A stretch of 64,000 nt of DNA from CAYPHY01 sp964410625 (GTDB taxonomy: Bacteria > Chloroflexota > Anaerolineae > Promineifilales > Promineifilaceae): positions 62,001 to 126,000 of the forward strand of contig CAYPHY010000010.1 of NCBI GenBank assembly GCA_964410625.1. The letters are read 5' to 3'. Position 1 is the stretch's first letter. Each line of letters starts with the position of its first letter. The notes below the pieces were generated by a model. The model searched no databases, was not told the DNA's origin, and was given only the letters and a program-made list of their open reading frames with translations. Shown here piece by piece: positions 7,912 through 16,332 of the stretch. Made by a program: the position numbers and the translations under genes.

Positions 7912-9060
7912 TTATATCAGCAAGAGGAGCAAAGGAACAATAAAGATCGTCACCATGAAAATAGCCAGATGGCGGTTGTCGCTCGTGACCCAGGTAACGG
8001 TTCGTAGTAGGAGGCGTTCGAAGGGGCGATAGAATATGAGTAATATCACCAGCGAAACCAGGGCGACGCCGACCATTTGCACCAGGACGATGGTAAAGGC
8101 GGTTGGATTGTTGAGCAGCACGGCCGCCAACAGCGTATCAATGAAGGTGGTGATATTGGCCCCCATAATATAGGGGATCACATTTTCGCGGCGCACGAAG
8201 CCGCGATGGCTCAGTGGAACGAGAATGCTTAAAGAGACACTGACGGACATCGAAACCAGGGTCAGCAAGGCACCGAGCGCGAACATGATCACCGGCCGGT
8301 AGACTAGGCGCGACATGTGGCCGACCTGACTTTCTTTGAGCGACATCTCCGGCAGACATTTATCAAAGAGATTAAAGGTGACCATCACCACGCCCAGACC
8401 AATGGGAAACAGTGTCCACTCCGGCAAATAGCGGGTGACGAGGCTGACGATTGGCTCGATGAAAAAATCGGTCACAGCCGTTAGCGCCATGCCAACGGGC
8501 AGTTGCAGGCCATCGAGGACATTGGCTTGCAATAAAACAATACCGGCGATTAGCGTTCCGGCCTGAAGCACGCCCGTGACCATAAAGGAGAGCAGCCCCA
8601 TGCTCAGACTGGTAGATCGATCTCGGCCGCGCAACACATAGATGAAGCCGATGAAGAGGACGATGAAACTGGAGCCGATGCGGCTGCCAGCGATCATGGT
8701 GAACGCGCTCAGCTCATTGAACAAACCGGCATCAAAGAAGGTCAGCGCCGAGGCAGCCACCGGCGAACCACTCATGATCAGATAGGCAAACAGCCAGCCA
8801 AAGCCGAGGCTATTGACCGGAAAGCCAATGTTAAAGCGGCCGTCAATCAGCGGAGCCAACCCCCGCGCTCCCTCTTTCATCAGCGTCAGCGCGAGGATAA
8901 AGAGGAAGATGCTGAGGAAAAACAGACCAACTTTGTACCAGGACAACCGCCGTGCCGTTTGCCACGCTGTTTGCAGTGGTGTCAATTCGATTGCCATTGG
9001 CGGGACTGGCAACTGTTCCGCTCTTGTCGAAAGATCATTTTCAGAGTAATTGTGTTCCAT
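7912..9060 (-). CDS. Na/Pi-cotransporter family membrane protein
   Basis: 382 residues from the ATG at 9060, which has GAGG 6 bases upstream; a longer TTG-started frame to 9087 lacks support. The protein has two inverted-repeat-like halves. The second carries MGANITTFIDTLLAAVLLNN, the equivalent of the GAN-x-GTT motif of Na/phosphate symporters; the first carries GSRIGSSFIVLF. Long hydrophobic helices cover the rest, and there is no C-terminal PhoU-like domain. It probably transports phosphate or another anion with sodium, but the substrate is inferred only from the family. The hydrophilic N-terminal ~40 residues are cytoplasmic. Confidence 0.78.
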   Translation of the reverse strand: MEHNYSENDLSTRAEQLPVPPMAIELTPLQTAWQTARRLSWYKVGLFFLSIFLFILALTLMKEGARGLAPLIDGRFNIGFPVNSLGFGWLFAYLIMSGSPVAASALTFFDAGLFNELSAFTMIAGSRIGSSFIVLFIGFIYVLRGRDRSTSLSMGLLSFMVTGVLQAGTLIAGIVLLQANVLDGLQLPVGMALTAVTDFFIEPIVSLVTRYLPEWTLFPIGLGVVMVTFNLFDKCLPEMSLKESQVGHMSRLVYRPVIMFALGALLTLVSMSVSVSLSILVPLSHRGFVRRENVIPYIMGANITTFIDTLLAAVLLNNPTAFTIVLVQMVGVALVSLVILLIFYRPFERLLLRTVTWVTSDNRHLAIFMVTIFIVPLLLLLI

Positions 9061-9173
9061 GTAAAACCTCGCCCCATTATAGTACAAAAGAATTTAGTAG
9101 ACGATCAATCGTTCGCTGGTCACAGTTAATGGTTTTGAGGTATATCTTTGGATATATAAAGGAGAAAGCAAAT

Positions 9174-9206
9174 AAAAAAAGCGCGGCCGGATCGGCCGCG
9201 CTTTTT
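9174..9206 (-). terminator. Strong rho-independent terminator
   Basis: A perfect 10-bp stem AGCGCGGCCG/CGGCCGCGCT (9180-9189 and 9193-9202) with loop GAT is flanked by A7 on the left and T5 on the right, so it can act in both directions. It lies 28 bases past the stop of the minus-strand DUF2207 gene. The stem incorporates two CGGCCG hexamers. Confidence 0.88.
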
Positions 9207-9233
9207 GCTTTTGCGGATCTGTAGAAAAATTAA

Positions 9234-10934
9234 CTATCCTGCCCCGCTGGCCCCGCCGCCAGCCGCCCCGGCTCCGGCCGCGCCAGCACCCGCGGCCGAA
9301 CCACCAGCGCTGGAAGATGCGGAGATCATCGCCACGAATGCACTCATGTGCGCTCCATCAGCCGCATGTAAGGCACGGAAATACGTGGGCGGTTGCGTCC
9401 GTTCTTCCTTCTCAAAGTGCTTGACCCAATCCGTTAGCAGCCCATAGGCGGCCGCGAAAGGCAGATAGCGTTCAAACATATCTGGCGAGCTGGGAGTCGC
9501 TTTGCGCTTGGTAATGTCTTTTAGATAGCGTTGGAACGGTTCCCATTCGGCCGCCTGCCTTGCTCCTTCCGTTGATAGCACCGACAAGCTATAACCGGCA
9601 ATGATGGCGATCAGGAACAACACAAACAACACCCCAACTACTAAAAGTGGCCAGAAGCCAAACACTCCATTGAGCAACATAGCCACCAGGAACATACCCG
9701 CAGCGAAAAGAATGGCAACAACGCCTGCGCCGATCAATCGCCGGTTGCGTTCTTGTTGTTCCGTGTCCCACAATCCGGCTGCTTTCATCTCCGCTTCCAG
9801 AGTTTCTGTATACGCCTTCCAACGCGATGAAGTGAACAGTTGGCTGAGCTTCGACATCTTGATGCTGTTTTGTGGCTCGCCGGACTTGGTAGTGAAGAGG
9901 ATTTCTAGCAATTGCTCCTCATGCGGCCGTAAATGGCGTCCCGGCTCCACCTGCTTGATCACCCAGTCTCGCGATTGATACCACGCTTCTTTCGGTTGTT
10001 CCTCAATGATCAGGATGCCCCGTTCGGCCAGGTCGAAGAGCGTGCCGAGGGCTTGAGGCCAACCAGCGCGGCCGTTTGGCAGTTGCAACATCCCGGCGAT
10101 TGCTGGGGGAAGATCGGCCGATGGCTCATAGCGGACGCCGCTTACTTTTGGCGCGGCTTTACTGCTCGAACGGGCCTGTGAAACGATCCAGGTTATACCG
10201 CCGAGGCCGATCACCGTTGCCAGCGCGATCCAAATCCAGGCGTAGCGGCTATGTTGTGCCTGTTGTTCTGCCTGACGACTCTGCCAGGCTGGTGGCGTGG
10301 AAATCAGCGTTCCAGGGGTGAAGCGCAACTCCATCACCAGCGGATCATCCTCATCCAGGTTTTGCATGGTGGCAATGACTTGGTTGCCCTCCACCGTAAC
10401 ATCCGCCGATCCGGCCGTCACTTCTGGTGTACCGATTAGTTCCGCATTATCGGGAAAAGTGAAGGTGATACGACTGCTGTCTATTGTGTAGTCGTATTCA
10501 TCAGGTAACGCTTGCCAGATGAGGACATCGGCCTCTTCCGCCTGGCGCACCACACCAAGCACCTGATAATTCAACTCGAATGTCTGCGTCGCATTCGATG
10601 TGGGGGGCAAGTGCCAGGTGATGCGGAGCGGATCGCGGCCTGAAATCTCAATCTGGCCCGCTTCTGTCCCTTCCGGCCATTGGGACCCGTCTACCCCGGC
10701 GGCGATGCTCATGATGCCATCGGTATGGTCGGTGGGCAATTCGCGAAAGACGAATGAGAAAGGGCCACCGATGAAGTTGAAGGTAACCGTTTCTTGAACG
10801 GTTAATGAGCCGTCATGTTCGGCCGTCACGTCCACATCGAAACGGGCGGCATTATACTCTTTTCCGCCCTGAGCTGCCCCTAGCAAAATCAACAAGCTAG
10901 AGGCCATAAGTAGCATTAGAAATCGCTTTGTCAC
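9234..10934 (-). CDS. DUF2207-domain membrane protein with glycine/alanine-rich tail
   Basis: 566 residues. A signal peptide (LMLLMASSLLILLGAAQG) is followed by an extracytoplasmic beta-rich domain with the DUF2207 pattern: ARFDVDVTAEHDGSLTVQETVTF at the start, VFRELP and LNYQVLGVV. A transmembrane helix at ~224-244 leads to a cytoplasmic segment, two more helices at ~405-450, and a C-terminus ending in a Gly/Ala/Ser-rich low-complexity run. DUF2207 proteins usually end this way. Function is unknown; family members are predicted membrane proteins of envelope maintenance. Followed by a strong terminator. Confidence 0.85.
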   Translation of the reverse strand: MTKRFLMLLMASSLLILLGAAQGGKEYNAARFDVDVTAEHDGSLTVQETVTFNFIGGPFSFVFRELPTDHTDGIMSIAAGVDGSQWPEGTEAGQIEISGRDPLRITWHLPPTSNATQTFELNYQVLGVVRQAEEADVLIWQALPDEYDYTIDSSRITFTFPDNAELIGTPEVTAGSADVTVEGNQVIATMQNLDEDDPLVMELRFTPGTLISTPPAWQSRQAEQQAQHSRYAWIWIALATVIGLGGITWIVSQARSSSKAAPKVSGVRYEPSADLPPAIAGMLQLPNGRAGWPQALGTLFDLAERGILIIEEQPKEAWYQSRDWVIKQVEPGRHLRPHEEQLLEILFTTKSGEPQNSIKMSKLSQLFTSSRWKAYTETLEAEMKAAGLWDTEQQERNRRLIGAGVVAILFAAGMFLVAMLLNGVFGFWPLLVVGVLFVLFLIAIIAGYSLSVLSTEGARQAAEWEPFQRYLKDITKRKATPSSPDMFERYLPFAAAYGLLTDWVKHFEKEERTQPPTYFRALHAADGAHMSAFVAMISASSSAGGSAAGAGAAGAGAAGGGASGAG

Positions 10935-11202
10935 TGTTGCCTCCAGTTAAATACCTCCGCTTATGCGGATGATGCTCTCTCTTATCTGTTGGATACCTAT
11001 CTTTATTTACGTGAGGGGGACGTTTCAGTTGCACGGCCGAAGCAGTTAACACCTGAAGCTGTATCCTCGCAAGACCAAAGCTGTCGTCTGGTATGCAACT
11101 CGCCGCAAAATTCTGCGTAGTAGAATTAGAACGTATTGTAAAGGGCTGGTTGTAACGTTTAGTACATTACCAGCGAGACTTTTTCTAGGAGTTGAACGGA
11201 AC

Positions 11203-11559
11203 ATGAACGAAGAAAGAATCCATGTGGAAGAAGAAATGAAAGAAGCGGCCGAAGGAGCAAAAGAGAAAGCGCAGCAGTGGACCGAGGAAATCTCGGTTGC
11301 TGGTGGTGAATTAATGAGTACGCTTTCCCGTCTGGCCAGAGAAGCTACCGTGCGCAAGATCACGGTCAAGAACCCGGCCGGTAAGACGGTGCTCAATATC
11401 CCGCTGGCTGTTGGCGCGGCTGGTATGGTTGTGCTTGGCCCCTGGTCGGTGGTCGGCCTTGTTGCCGCCTGGCTCGGCCGTTACTCAATCATCATTGAGC
11501 ATGTTGAGGTCGAAGAAGCAGCGGAAAAGCCTGTAGAAGATGTGGCTTTGTTAGCCTAA
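11203..11559 (+). CDS. DUF4342-domain protein, copy 1
   Basis: 118 residues. A charged, glutamate-rich N-terminus (1-30) is followed by QQWTEEISVAGGELMSTL and the DUF4342 core VRKITVKNPAGKTVLNIPLAVG, then one hydrophobic hairpin (AAGMVVLGPWSVVGLVAAW) and IIIEHVEVEE. The product is probably a small membrane-associated protein of unknown role. The next gene is a paralogue sharing TWTEEVSVSGDEL and VRKIIVKDRNG. The pair is separated by a palindromic CCAATACACC-type repeat, so the duplication and the repeat may be connected. Confidence 0.85.
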   Translation: MNEERIHVEEEMKEAAEGAKEKAQQWTEEISVAGGELMSTLSRLAREATVRKITVKNPAGKTVLNIPLAVGAAGMVVLGPWSVVGLVAAWLGRYSIIIEHVEVEEAAEKPVEDVALLA

Positions 11560-11564
11560 CAGTT

Positions 11565-11625
11565 CATTGGTGTACTGGTTATTAGACCAATATACCAGTA
11601 CACCAATACACCACTATACCAATAG
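11565..11625. repeat. Dispersed CCAATACACCAATA-type repeat between DUF4342 paralogues
   Basis: CATTGGTGTACTGGTTATT is followed by complementary AATATACCAGTACACCAATA words. Related copies lie at ~17467, ~26091-26120 and 38292-38343. Confidence 0.75.
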
Positions 11626-11651
11626 ACACATAAACGTTCTTGGAGCATATC

Positions 11652-12077
11652 ATGACAACTGAAGAGGCAACCACTGGCAAGACATGGACTGAAGAAGTGT
11701 CTGTCAGCGGTGATGAACTGGTTAAGACGATCCAATCGCTATTACGCGAGGCCGTTGTGCGGAAGATCATTGTGAAGGACCGCAACGGCCGTACTCTGTT
11801 AGAAATCCCCTTGTATGCCGGAGCCGTCGGCGTGTTCTTCCTCGGTTGGTGGTCAGCTTTGTTGTTGATTGCTGCCTGGTTCACCGAGGTCTCAATCTTC
11901 ATTGAGCGGGCAGAAGGGACGGCCGAAGCAACAAACGGCGCGAGCGAGACAAAAGCAGCAGCGGCAAGTGAGGTGGCCGAACCATCCCGTTGCCAGGCGA
12001 TCACGAAGGCAGGCGAGCGATGCAAGCGCACGGCCGTTGCTGGTTCTCAATTCTGTTCTATCCATCAACCCGGCTAA
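11652..12077 (+). CDS. DUF4342-domain protein with C-terminal C-x-C-H zinc-finger-like tail, copy 2
   Basis: 141 residues from the ATG at 11652, with GGAG 6 bases upstream. Residues ~10-85 repeat the DUF4342 layout of the upstream gene. After an alanine/glutamate-rich linker (~90-113) the protein ends in CQAITKAGERCKRTAVAG and FCSIHQ, a short Cys-Cys-Cys-His motif of the DUF5763 type that likely binds zinc. Copy 1 lacks this tail, so it is a gain or loss after duplication. Role unknown; the tail suggests nucleic-acid or protein contact. Confidence 0.82.
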   Translation: MTTEEATTGKTWTEEVSVSGDELVKTIQSLLREAVVRKIIVKDRNGRTLLEIPLYAGAVGVFFLGWWSALLLIAAWFTEVSIFIERAEGTAEATNGASETKAAAASEVAEPSRCQAITKAGERCKRTAVAGSQFCSIHQPG

Positions 12078-12245
12078 ACACCGGCTATAGGCAGTGGTAG
12101 GACAGCAGCGTGTAACAAACGCCTGATTGCCGCTCTTGATTGTAATCTGGTCTAAACTGGCACCATTAACGGCTCTTTGCCCCGCGTGATGGAAGACGGT
12201 ACACTTCCCGACACTTTTAATCAGCAAATCACTATGGAGCTGGAG

Positions 12246-12728
12246 ATGTCACACATTTATAGTATCGTCTACCAACCCCTTGACCAGGATTATCCTGAAG
12301 GACACACCGGGGATTTTATTCGCCTGCCGCTGGAAACGGCCGAACTGATCGCCAGACATGGCCTTGCCGGTGACCGCAAAGCAGGCCACAACCCACAGCG
12401 ACAATTAAATATTCTCTCTTACGAGTGGTTGCAAGCGCGAAAAGCGGAAGGGTTTCGCGCGGAACCGGGACAGTTTGGGGAACAGCTTGTGGTGCGCGGG
12501 TTGGATGTTTTGGCGTTGCAACCAGGGGAACGGCTGCAACTTGGCCCCCAGGCGGTGATTGAAGTGGTCAAGCCGCGTACCGGTTGCTTGCGATTGGCGG
12601 CCGCGCATGGAAAGAGCGAAAAATTAGACCTCGGCGGGATCGGGATCATGGCTCGTGTCATCACCAGCGGCCCCATTCGAGTCGGTGATGCGGTGCAGGT
12701 ATTAATACCAGAATTGGCTGCTGTTTAA
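12246..12728 (+). CDS. MOSC-domain protein
   Basis: 160 residues from the ATG at 12246, with GGAG 6 bases upstream; the longer frame from 12177 has no support. Contains the MOSC beta-barrel signature: GDFIRLPLETAELIARHGLAGD near the start, RQLNILS, PGQFGEQLVVRGLD and PRTGCLRLA with the conserved cysteine. MOSC proteins bind a sulfur-carrying or molybdenum-cofactor-related group. A moaA gene lies 23 kb away, so the organism makes molybdopterin, but no direct link is visible here. The product is the stand-alone type without a beta-barrel N-domain. Confidence 0.88.
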   Translation: MSHIYSIVYQPLDQDYPEGHTGDFIRLPLETAELIARHGLAGDRKAGHNPQRQLNILSYEWLQARKAEGFRAEPGQFGEQLVVRGLDVLALQPGERLQLGPQAVIEVVKPRTGCLRLAAAHGKSEKLDLGGIGIMARVITSGPIRVGDAVQVLIPELAAV

Positions 12729-12740
12729 TGTAAACGTAAT

Positions 12741-12762
12741 GCGGGCTAGCAACCCGTGCTAC
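12741..12762. repeat. Dispersed GCGGGnTnGCAACCCGTGC hairpin repeat
   Basis: GCGGGCTAGCAACCCGTGCTAC forms a short hairpin between convergent genes. Relatives occur at 17681-17700, 23777-23806, 35609-35630 and 58223-58272. Confidence 0.65.
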
Positions 12763-12775
12763 TGATAACCCTGCG

Positions 12776-13894
12776 TCAATTCCATACGGCCGCAGCCGTC
12801 TCTGCAATCGTACGCAGCTTATACTCCTCGTCCTCCATCGTAATCGCATTGCCGATGACGGAAGTGGCAAAGCCACATTGTGGGCTGAGGGCGAGTTGCT
12901 CCAGTGGGAAGTAGTTGGCCGCTTCGTGGATGCGTTGGGTCAACTCGGCCGTTGTCTCCCGGCGCGGTGTCTTCGTCGTCACCAACCCCAAGACCACCAT
13001 TTTGTCATCCGGCACTTTACGCAGCGGCGCAAAATCGCCCGAACGCTCATCGTCATATTCGAGCATCAGGCGATGGGCATGGATGTGCTGGAAGATCGGC
13101 CGCGCAATCAAGTCATAACCACCCTCCACCAGCCAACGACTCCCCTGATTGCCCCGACATAAGTGAAAGCTGAAGGTCACGCCGGGAAAGTCGCCCATCA
13201 CGGCATTGTCCATCTCGATCCCGCGCTGGAGATACGCTTCCATGCTCCAACCCTGCGACTCGTAGAAAGCGCGGGTGTGCGGGTCGAGCAAGAGTGGATA
13301 GTGGGGGGCGTCAAGCTGGATATAAGTTGCCCCCAGCCGGACGAGTTCGGCCACTTCTTCGCGCAAGATGTCAACCACATCAGCGAGAAAGCTATCTAAC
13401 GTTGGATAAACGGCCGTTGAGCGTTCGGCCGACCACAAATTAGCCCACAAGCTAGGGCTGGGAAGGGTTACTTTAATGATCTTGTTTGTGCGGCCGCGTA
13501 AATAGGTAAACTCTTCGGCCGAGAGATGGCGTTTGCGCCGCAACTTGCCAACTACGCCGAGGGTGGGCGGTCGTTGGATGTTCGATTCGCCGACGCGCTC
13601 ATCCCCATGCCACTCTCCCCAAAGGAAGGCGTCAATATCCCACTCCCCAAAACCCTCCACCGCTTCCAATAACTGGCTTTGGAAGGACAAACGGCGCATT
13701 TCGCCATCCGTAACCACATCTATTCCCGCCGCTTCCTGTAAACGCAGCGCCTCATCCACTGCCCGATCTTCGATGGCCTTAAATTCAGCAGGGGAGATAC
13801 GGCCGTTGGCGAAGTCGTCACGGGCTTGGAGGAGATAGGACGGCCGAAGCAAGCTACCCACTACGTCTGAATGTACATTCACAAACTCTTCCAT
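12776..13894 (-). CDS. MetE-core-like cobalamin-independent methyltransferase
   Basis: 372 residues from the ATG at 13894, with AGGA 5 bases upstream. This matches only the C-terminal catalytic barrel of MetE, like archaeal-type short methionine synthases. Visible features are DVVGSLLRP near the N-terminus, DVVTDGEMRR, YIQLDAPHYP, FHLCRGNQG (zinc ligands His and Cys), MLEYDD (candidate Glu ligand) and LSPQCGFAT (final Cys ligand). It transfers a methyl group to a thiol, either homocysteine from a folate or corrinoid donor, or coenzyme-M-like acceptors. The absence of the N-terminal folate domain makes the donor uncertain. The stop codon of an AT-rich orphan gene lies 11 bases upstream. Confidence 0.85.
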   Translation of the reverse strand: MEEFVNVHSDVVGSLLRPSYLLQARDDFANGRISPAEFKAIEDRAVDEALRLQEAAGIDVVTDGEMRRLSFQSQLLEAVEGFGEWDIDAFLWGEWHGDERVGESNIQRPPTLGVVGKLRRKRHLSAEEFTYLRGRTNKIIKVTLPSPSLWANLWSAERSTAVYPTLDSFLADVVDILREEVAELVRLGATYIQLDAPHYPLLLDPHTRAFYESQGWSMEAYLQRGIEMDNAVMGDFPGVTFSFHLCRGNQGSRWLVEGGYDLIARPIFQHIHAHRLMLEYDDERSGDFAPLRKVPDDKMVVLGLVTTKTPRRETTAELTQRIHEAANYFPLEQLALSPQCGFATSVIGNAITMEDEEYKLRTIAETAAAVWN

Positions 13895-13905
13895 TGGTAT
13901 CCTGT

Positions 13906-14643
13906 TTAAGCTAAGGTTTTTGACCTGAGCCATTCTTTTGAGAGTGTTCGAATAATAGCGAACGCTTCATCATAATTCATCGGATTCTTAGGAGGTGTGA
14001 CTCCTCTAGCGTGTCGAGCTTCGTCTCCTAGAATAGTGGGGCTTTGCGCTGTTTGCGTAAACCTGGAGATATCCTCATCGGCTACCCACCTCTTTTTCTT
14101 AAGCGCAGATTGACCACCAACATCTTCCCTAATCATCTCAAAAACTTTATAAAGGTCTTGATACCTGAGTTGCGGCAAGCTAAATAATCGGAGAACATCT
14201 ACTACATTGATGTCGCCATCGAAAACCATATAATTTATCTTAATTAGAGATGAAGTTATCTTTTGCTCGGAGTCATTTTCCTTACTATCACGAGGTACCT
14301 TCCCATCAGCTCTTAACCGTGATCGAGCGACCAGGGTTAGGGATCCCTCTAGAAACTTATGATAGCGTGGCTTACTATCCTTATCTAAGCGAACTACACC
14401 TTCTATACTTATAGGTTGAAAACCCGGAATCTCGATTCTTGCTAATCCATTCAATCTGGAAACAATACGTTTAGCAAGACCAAGTATTTCACTTGCTTCC
14501 GTTGATTTTTCAAATTCTGTAGACTTCAGAAAGTAAGCGTCTTCTGACTTCTCAATGCTCCACCCCTGATTAGCCTGTTGGGAGAACAAGAAATCAAGGT
14601 CGAAAGCGTGACCGCTAAGCGGTACTTTCCATTCAACTGACAA
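13906..14643 (-). CDS. AT-rich hypothetical protein ending in a conserved RFTQTAQSP...DEARHA region
   Basis: A 245-residue soluble protein that I do not assign to a named family. The N-terminus is beta-rich (EWKVPLSGHAFDLDFL). The C-terminal third reads LYKVFEMIREDVGG, then SRFTQTAQSPTILGDEARHA, then MNYDEAFAIIRTLSKEWL. I recall such a C-terminal pattern from sporadically distributed bacterial orphans. Base composition is clearly AT-richer than its neighbours and there is no CGGCCG in the whole gene, unlike the 9 copies in the adjacent 1.1 kb. It ends 11 bases before the MetE-like start. Transfer is likely; function unknown. Confidence 0.75.
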   Translation of the reverse strand: MSVEWKVPLSGHAFDLDFLFSQQANQGWSIEKSEDAYFLKSTEFEKSTEASEILGLAKRIVSRLNGLARIEIPGFQPISIEGVVRLDKDSKPRYHKFLEGSLTLVARSRLRADGKVPRDSKENDSEQKITSSLIKINYMVFDGDINVVDVLRLFSLPQLRYQDLYKVFEMIREDVGGQSALKKKRWVADEDISRFTQTAQSPTILGDEARHARGVTPPKNPMNYDEAFAIIRTLSKEWLRSKTLA

Positions 14644-14694
14644 GAGATTTTCCTTGTAGCGCAGGCAGGTGTATCATTGCAAATCGTTATTGTC

Positions 14695-16329
14695 TTACAA
14701 CTCGGCCGTCATATACAACCCATCCAACTCAAACCCCAAACGGCCGTAATACTCTCGCGTCCCAATCGCGCTGATCACAGCGATGCGGCCGTAACCCGCT
14801 TCCTTTGCCATCTCTTTCGCCCTGTTGACCAGGCGCGTGCCGAGGCCGATATGTTGCGCCTCGCCCTGGCTGTCGTCGCCCAGATTGAGGGCAGGGCCAT
14901 AGACATGGACTTCGCGGATCATGGCGTGGTTGGTCAGTTCGGGAAGGGGATGCTCGATGTCGCGGCGGGGGAAGGAGAGGCGCAGATAACCGGCAAGACG
15001 GTCATCCGCTGTTTCAAAGCTGAGGAAATGTTCGGTCGAGGCGTCCGTTTCATAGGTCAGGGTGCGGAGTGAGAGGTCTTGCGGCCGAACCTTGTTGCGG
15101 CGAATCTCGCGACAGCGGATACATTGACACGGCGCTCCCATCTCTTGCAGCCGTTGCTGCGCCACCTGTCGTAGATTAGCCTTCTTGTTTCCTGCCACCA
15201 CATTGGTTGTTGGGAAGTCGCGGATCACCCGGTTGAGCCGCACATAGGGCGGGACCTGCGCCTTACAGCCGACCAACACATCGGCCACCTGCTCTTCCGT
15301 ATAGGGTTCATACTCCCCACGTTGCCAATATTCGTACAGTTCAGCATTCTCGACCAACATGCAGGGATAAATCTTCAGTTCATCGGGGCGAATGGTGGGA
15401 TCGCTCCACAGACGGCCGAAATCCTCTATGTCGCTTTCCGGCGTTGCCCCCAGCAAGTTCGCCATCCAATGGCCATGAATCTTAAACCCTGCCAGCCGCA
15501 ACAAACGAAAAGCGTCGCGGGTGGATTGCACATCGTGGCCGCGCTTGTTCAATGCCAATACACGCTCATCCAGGCTTTGGATGCCCACCTGCACCTTCGT
15601 CACGCCGAGATAACGGAACCAACGCAGTTCATCCACATCCACATGATCTTGCCGCGTTTCCACCACCAGGCCGACGTTGCGGCGACGGCCGCGTGCATTT
15701 GCCTGTTGTGCCTCGACCAGCGTTCTGGCCTCAAAGCCGTTCATCGCGTCAAAGCAGCGTTTGACAAACCACTCCTGGTAGTCGCGGCGATAGCTAGACC
15801 AGGTGCCGCCGAGGATGAGCAGCTCGATTTTTTCCGCCGGGTGGCCGATACGTTCCAGGGCTTCAATGCGGGCGGCCGTTTGCTCATAAGGGTCAAAGCC
15901 ATGCCGCTCCGCCCGCTGTGCCCCCGGCTCATCATGTAAGTAGCTCTTTGGCATCCGCACGTCAGTCGGACAGAAGATGCACTTGCCGGGGCAAGGGTAG
16001 GGTTTGGTCAGCACCGTCACCACCGTCACGCCCGATTGGGTACGCATCGGCTTCATCTGCAAATGCTGGCGCACCTGCGGGTCGAATTCCAGCCAACCGG
16101 CCTCGCACAGTTGCTCGTAAGCATGGATAGTCTGGCTCTTGGATAGCCAGGGCAGGCCACGGTGGACAAAGGTCTGGATGGTGCGATTGTAGCGTTTGCC
16201 GGTTAGCGGCTGTATCTCGGCCAATGTTTCAATTAGCTCAACCAGCAACGGTTCGCGGCCGTTAATCTCTATCTCTTTGTTGCGCGTAAACCATTCTTTA
16301 TCCTGGTTTGTCTTTATGGTACTTATCAT
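14695..16329 (-). CDS. elp3: Elp3-type tRNA uridine(34) acetyltransferase, radical SAM plus GNAT
   Basis: 544 residues. A radical SAM domain lies at ~75-390 with the cluster motif CPGKCIFC, followed by LGGTWSSYRRDYQEWFVKRC. A zinc-type cluster CQCIRC is at ~400. A GNAT acetyltransferase domain runs to the C-terminus, with GLGTRLV as the acetyl-CoA loop and YYGRLGFELDGLYM at the end. Elp3 modifies the wobble uridine of tRNAs with acetyl-CoA and SAM-derived chemistry; single-subunit bacterial Elp3 is known from Dehalococcoides, also Chloroflexota. Full length and both active sites appear intact. It is 3 bases downstream of the F420-type gene, suggesting co-transcription. Confidence 0.95.
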   Translation of the reverse strand: MISTIKTNQDKEWFTRNKEIEINGREPLLVELIETLAEIQPLTGKRYNRTIQTFVHRGLPWLSKSQTIHAYEQLCEAGWLEFDPQVRQHLQMKPMRTQSGVTVVTVLTKPYPCPGKCIFCPTDVRMPKSYLHDEPGAQRAERHGFDPYEQTAARIEALERIGHPAEKIELLILGGTWSSYRRDYQEWFVKRCFDAMNGFEARTLVEAQQANARGRRRNVGLVVETRQDHVDVDELRWFRYLGVTKVQVGIQSLDERVLALNKRGHDVQSTRDAFRLLRLAGFKIHGHWMANLLGATPESDIEDFGRLWSDPTIRPDELKIYPCMLVENAELYEYWQRGEYEPYTEEQVADVLVGCKAQVPPYVRLNRVIRDFPTTNVVAGNKKANLRQVAQQRLQEMGAPCQCIRCREIRRNKVRPQDLSLRTLTYETDASTEHFLSFETADDRLAGYLRLSFPRRDIEHPLPELTNHAMIREVHVYGPALNLGDDSQGEAQHIGLGTRLVNRAKEMAKEAGYGRIAVISAIGTREYYGRLGFELDGLYMTAEL

Positions 16330-16332
16330 TAT

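Noticed and set aside
15322..15939. Plus-strand 205-residue frame opposite elp3
   Set aside because: No family features; the opposite strand encodes a complete Elp3.
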